NCBI RefSeq assembly: GCF_945957525.1
Contig: NZ_CAMFLA010000011.1
Span: 62,001-126,000 of the forward strand
Direction of reading: 5' to 3'
Length of the DNA: 64,000 bases
Origin: an uncultured Aquitalea sp.
Lineage (GTDB): Bacteria > Pseudomonadota > Gammaproteobacteria > Burkholderiales > Chromobacteriaceae
The position numbers and the translations under genes were made by a program. Positions 62,479 through 64,000 of the stretch are shown here, piece by piece (positions within the stretch are counted from its first letter, which is position 1; each line of letters starts with the position of its first letter). Under the pieces are notes generated by a model. The model was not told the origin of the DNA, did no database searches, and worked only from the letters and a program-made list of their open reading frames with translations.

Positions 62479-63507
62479 ATGCAAACCCGCTTTACTCACA
62501 CCTTCGGCATCGAAAAACCGCTTGTCTGCCCCGGCATGAGCTATATCGCCACGCCGGAACTGGTTGCCGCCGTCAGCAACGCCGGCGGTCTGGGCATCCT
62601 GGCCACCGGCCCCCTCTCGGCAGAGGAAACACGAGCAGCCATCCGCCGCATCCGGGAACTGACCGACAAGCCCTTCGGCATCGGCTGCACATTGATGATG
62701 CCCGGCGCACGCGAGAACGCCGAAGCGGGGCTTGATGAGCAAGTGCCGGTCATCAATTTTTCGCTGGGCAAGGGCGACTGGATCGTCAAACGCGCCAAGG
62801 CCTATGGCGGCAAGGTGATTGCCACCGTGGTAACGGAAAAACATGCCAAGTCGGCCGAAGCGGCCGGCGTGGACGCCTTACTGGTCACCGGGCATGAAGC
62901 AGCCGCCCACGGCGGCGCGGTCACCTCGCTGGTGCTGCTGCCCGCCATTCGCAAAGCATGCAGCCTGCCGATCATCGCCGCCGGCGGCTTTGGCAACGGA
63001 CAGGGGCTTATTGCCGCGCTGGCGCTAGGCGCCGACGCCGTGGCCATGGGCAGCCGCCTCGCCATGACGCAGGAAAGCCCGGTGCATCAGCGCACCAAGG
63101 AGATGATCAGGGAGCGCGGCGTAAGCGACACTATTTATTCGGATAATTTCGACGGGTTATGGTGTCGGGTGATGGACACCCCCACCGCGCGCCAGGCCAC
63201 CCGCAAACCCATGAATCTCATCAAAGCCGCACTGCGCTCCATCGGCATCGCCCAACGCATGAAAATGCCGGTGATGAAGGTGGCGCTGGGCGGCATGCTG
63301 AGCCAGCCGCAACAATTGCGGCAACTGGCGCTATTCGGCGCCGCCACCGAATCCATCCGGCTGGCGATTCAGGATGGCGACCATCAACGCGGCGTGCAGC
63401 TGATCGGCCAGGTGCAAGGTCTGCTTGAAGACGTGCCGACCGTCGCGGAACTGTTCACGCGCATCGAACAGGAAGCCGCCAGCGCCCTGGCAAACCTGCC
63501 ACGCTAA
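62479..63507 (+). CDS. Nitronate monooxygenase-like FMN enzyme
   Basis: FMN-dependent TIM-barrel enzyme (342 aa) of the nitronate monooxygenase/2-nitropropane dioxygenase family. Motifs: PLVCPGMSYIATPELVAAVSNAGGLG at the N-terminus, GHEAAAHGG (catalytic His region), PIIAAGGFGNGQGLIAALALGADAVAMGSRL (FMN phosphate site). It would oxidise alkyl nitronates such as propionate-3-nitronate; the related enoyl-ACP reductase FabK is a less likely alternative. No strong ribosome site is seen before the ATG. Confidence 0.88.
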   Translation: MQTRFTHTFGIEKPLVCPGMSYIATPELVAAVSNAGGLGILATGPLSAEETRAAIRRIRELTDKPFGIGCTLMMPGARENAEAGLDEQVPVINFSLGKGDWIVKRAKAYGGKVIATVVTEKHAKSAEAAGVDALLVTGHEAAAHGGAVTSLVLLPAIRKACSLPIIAAGGFGNGQGLIAALALGADAVAMGSRLAMTQESPVHQRTKEMIRERGVSDTIYSDNFDGLWCRVMDTPTARQATRKPMNLIKAALRSIGIAQRMKMPVMKVALGGMLSQPQQLRQLALFGAATESIRLAIQDGDHQRGVQLIGQVQGLLEDVPTVAELFTRIEQEAASALANLPR

Positions 63508-63754
63508 GAAAAATCGATGACAAAAGGCTGGCGGAGACATAATTTCTTCGCCCTTGCCTTTCTGCCGCAGCAAACCGCCCTTCCGTATCGCATTGCAACA
63601 AATTAGTGCCAAAATCAGTTGGCGCACATTTGCCAGCCCGCCCTCCTTTAGTTACTCTGCCCTGTCCGACGCCGCCGCGCCCGCCATTCAGGCAAGCAGA
63701 CGGCCAAGCCCAACCGCCCGACGAGGCGGACAGACAATCACAGAGAGCTCACAC
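63508..63754. other. Intergenic region before MFS gene
   Basis: This carries an AT-rich stretch near 63580-63640 that likely holds the promoter of the MFS gene. A TTGGCGC..TTGCC sequence near 63620 recalls a sigma-54 promoter but the spacing is one base short. Nothing else is recognised. Confidence 0.3.
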
Positions 63755-64000
63755 ATGGCATCAACCCCGGATCAACAGGCCGCCAGGCCGCTCAACCAAC
63801 AAGACGTGCGCACACTGGCGCTGGCCGCACTGGGCGGCGCGCTGGAATTTTACGATTTCATCATTTTCGTCTTTTTCGCCGCCGTCATCGGCCAACTCTT
63901 CTTCCCGCCCGACATGCCGGACTGGCTGCGTCAGTTCCAGACCTTCGGCATTTTTGCCGCCGGCTACCTGGCCCGTCCGCTGGGCGGCATCATCATGGCC
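63755..64000 (+). CDS. MFS transporter, metabolite:H+ symporter family (partial, 3' cut by window)
   Basis: First 82 codons of a major facilitator protein; the rest lies beyond the window. After a polar N-terminus, LAALGGALEFYDFIIFVFFA forms membrane span 1 with the conserved EFYDF motif of the MHS family (ProP, KgtP, ShiA type), and the FGIFAAGYLARPLGG segment is span 2 with its loop. AGAGAG precedes the ATG at 63755. The substrate, probably a carboxylate or compatible solute, cannot be told. Confidence 0.85.
   Translation, partial: MASTPDQQAARPLNQQDVRTLALAALGGALEFYDFIIFVFFAAVIGQLFFPPDMPDWLRQFQTFGIFAAGYLARPLGGIIMA

Noticed and set aside
63615-63640. Possible sigma-54 promoter (TTGGCGC..TTGCC)
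   Set aside because: Spacing between the GG and GC elements is one base short of the strict consensus and no enhancer-binding regulator gene is adjacent.

Overview
The window is chromosomal DNA of roughly 60-65% GC from a betaproteobacterium that looks like Chromobacterium or a close Neisseriales relative. The support is an unbroken rpsB-tsf-pyrH-frr-uppS-cdsA-dxr-rseP-bamA-skp-lpxD-fabZ-lpxA-lpxB-rnhB block, ccoIS cytochrome cbb3 assembly genes, a high density of c-di-GMP enzymes, and dispersed palindromes resembling the Neisseria Correia repeat. No tRNA, rRNA, CRISPR, transposase or phage gene was seen.

Layout. 1-9.4 kb is accessory: a small unknown gene, a secreted subtilisin-type autotransporter protease, and a cluster for D-Ala peptides and murein fragments (LysR regulator, peptide-binding protein, D-amino acid dehydrogenase, LD-carboxypeptidase, D-Ala-D-Ala dipeptidase). 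Four related ~100-123 bp palindromic repeats lie next to these genes. 9.5-19.8 kb carries two unknown proteins, typA, a quinone oxidoreductase, ccoI-ccoS, an LplT-like MFS carrier, a GNAT acetyltransferase and a VOC protein. 19.8-29.3 kb is a c-di-GMP island: two GGDEF-EAL proteins, facing an operon of a FIST sensor and two HD-GYP phosphodiesterases. 29.4-41.5 kb is a probable polyamine/amine region: flavin reductase, class III aminotransferase, PuuA-like glutamine synthetase, GntR regulator with four TGATCA boxes, a periplasmic-sensor kinase with its NarL-type regulator, and a four-gene Pot-type ABC importer. 41.6-44.9 kb encodes a LysM-FecR protein and a CHASE2-GGDEF cyclase. 44.9-48 kb has a ferredoxin, moeA, mobB, a small protein and a family-6 uracil/hypoxanthine-DNA glycosylase. 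47.9-62 kb is the leftward envelope/translation block, followed by a small membrane protein, a nitronate monooxygenase and the start of an MFS carrier.

Two signals cut across gene annotation. (1) The 10-mer TTCGGCCAAC (extended CTTCGGCCAAC) occurs 22 times by manual scan, against about 0.15-0.2 expected from base composition. It occurs in all three reading frames and in two intergenic sites, and the leucine codon it forces is TTG rather than CTG, so it behaves like a DNA uptake sequence or another genome-wide DNA-level motif. (2) The four Correia-like palindromes suggest a miniature-element family outside Neisseria. Candidate operators are also visible at 11-56, 6019-6090, 32851-32980 and 36976-36993, with an intra-operon attenuator at 39297 and a structured rpsB leader at 62077-62129. 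All homology statements are from recognition of motifs; nothing was searched.
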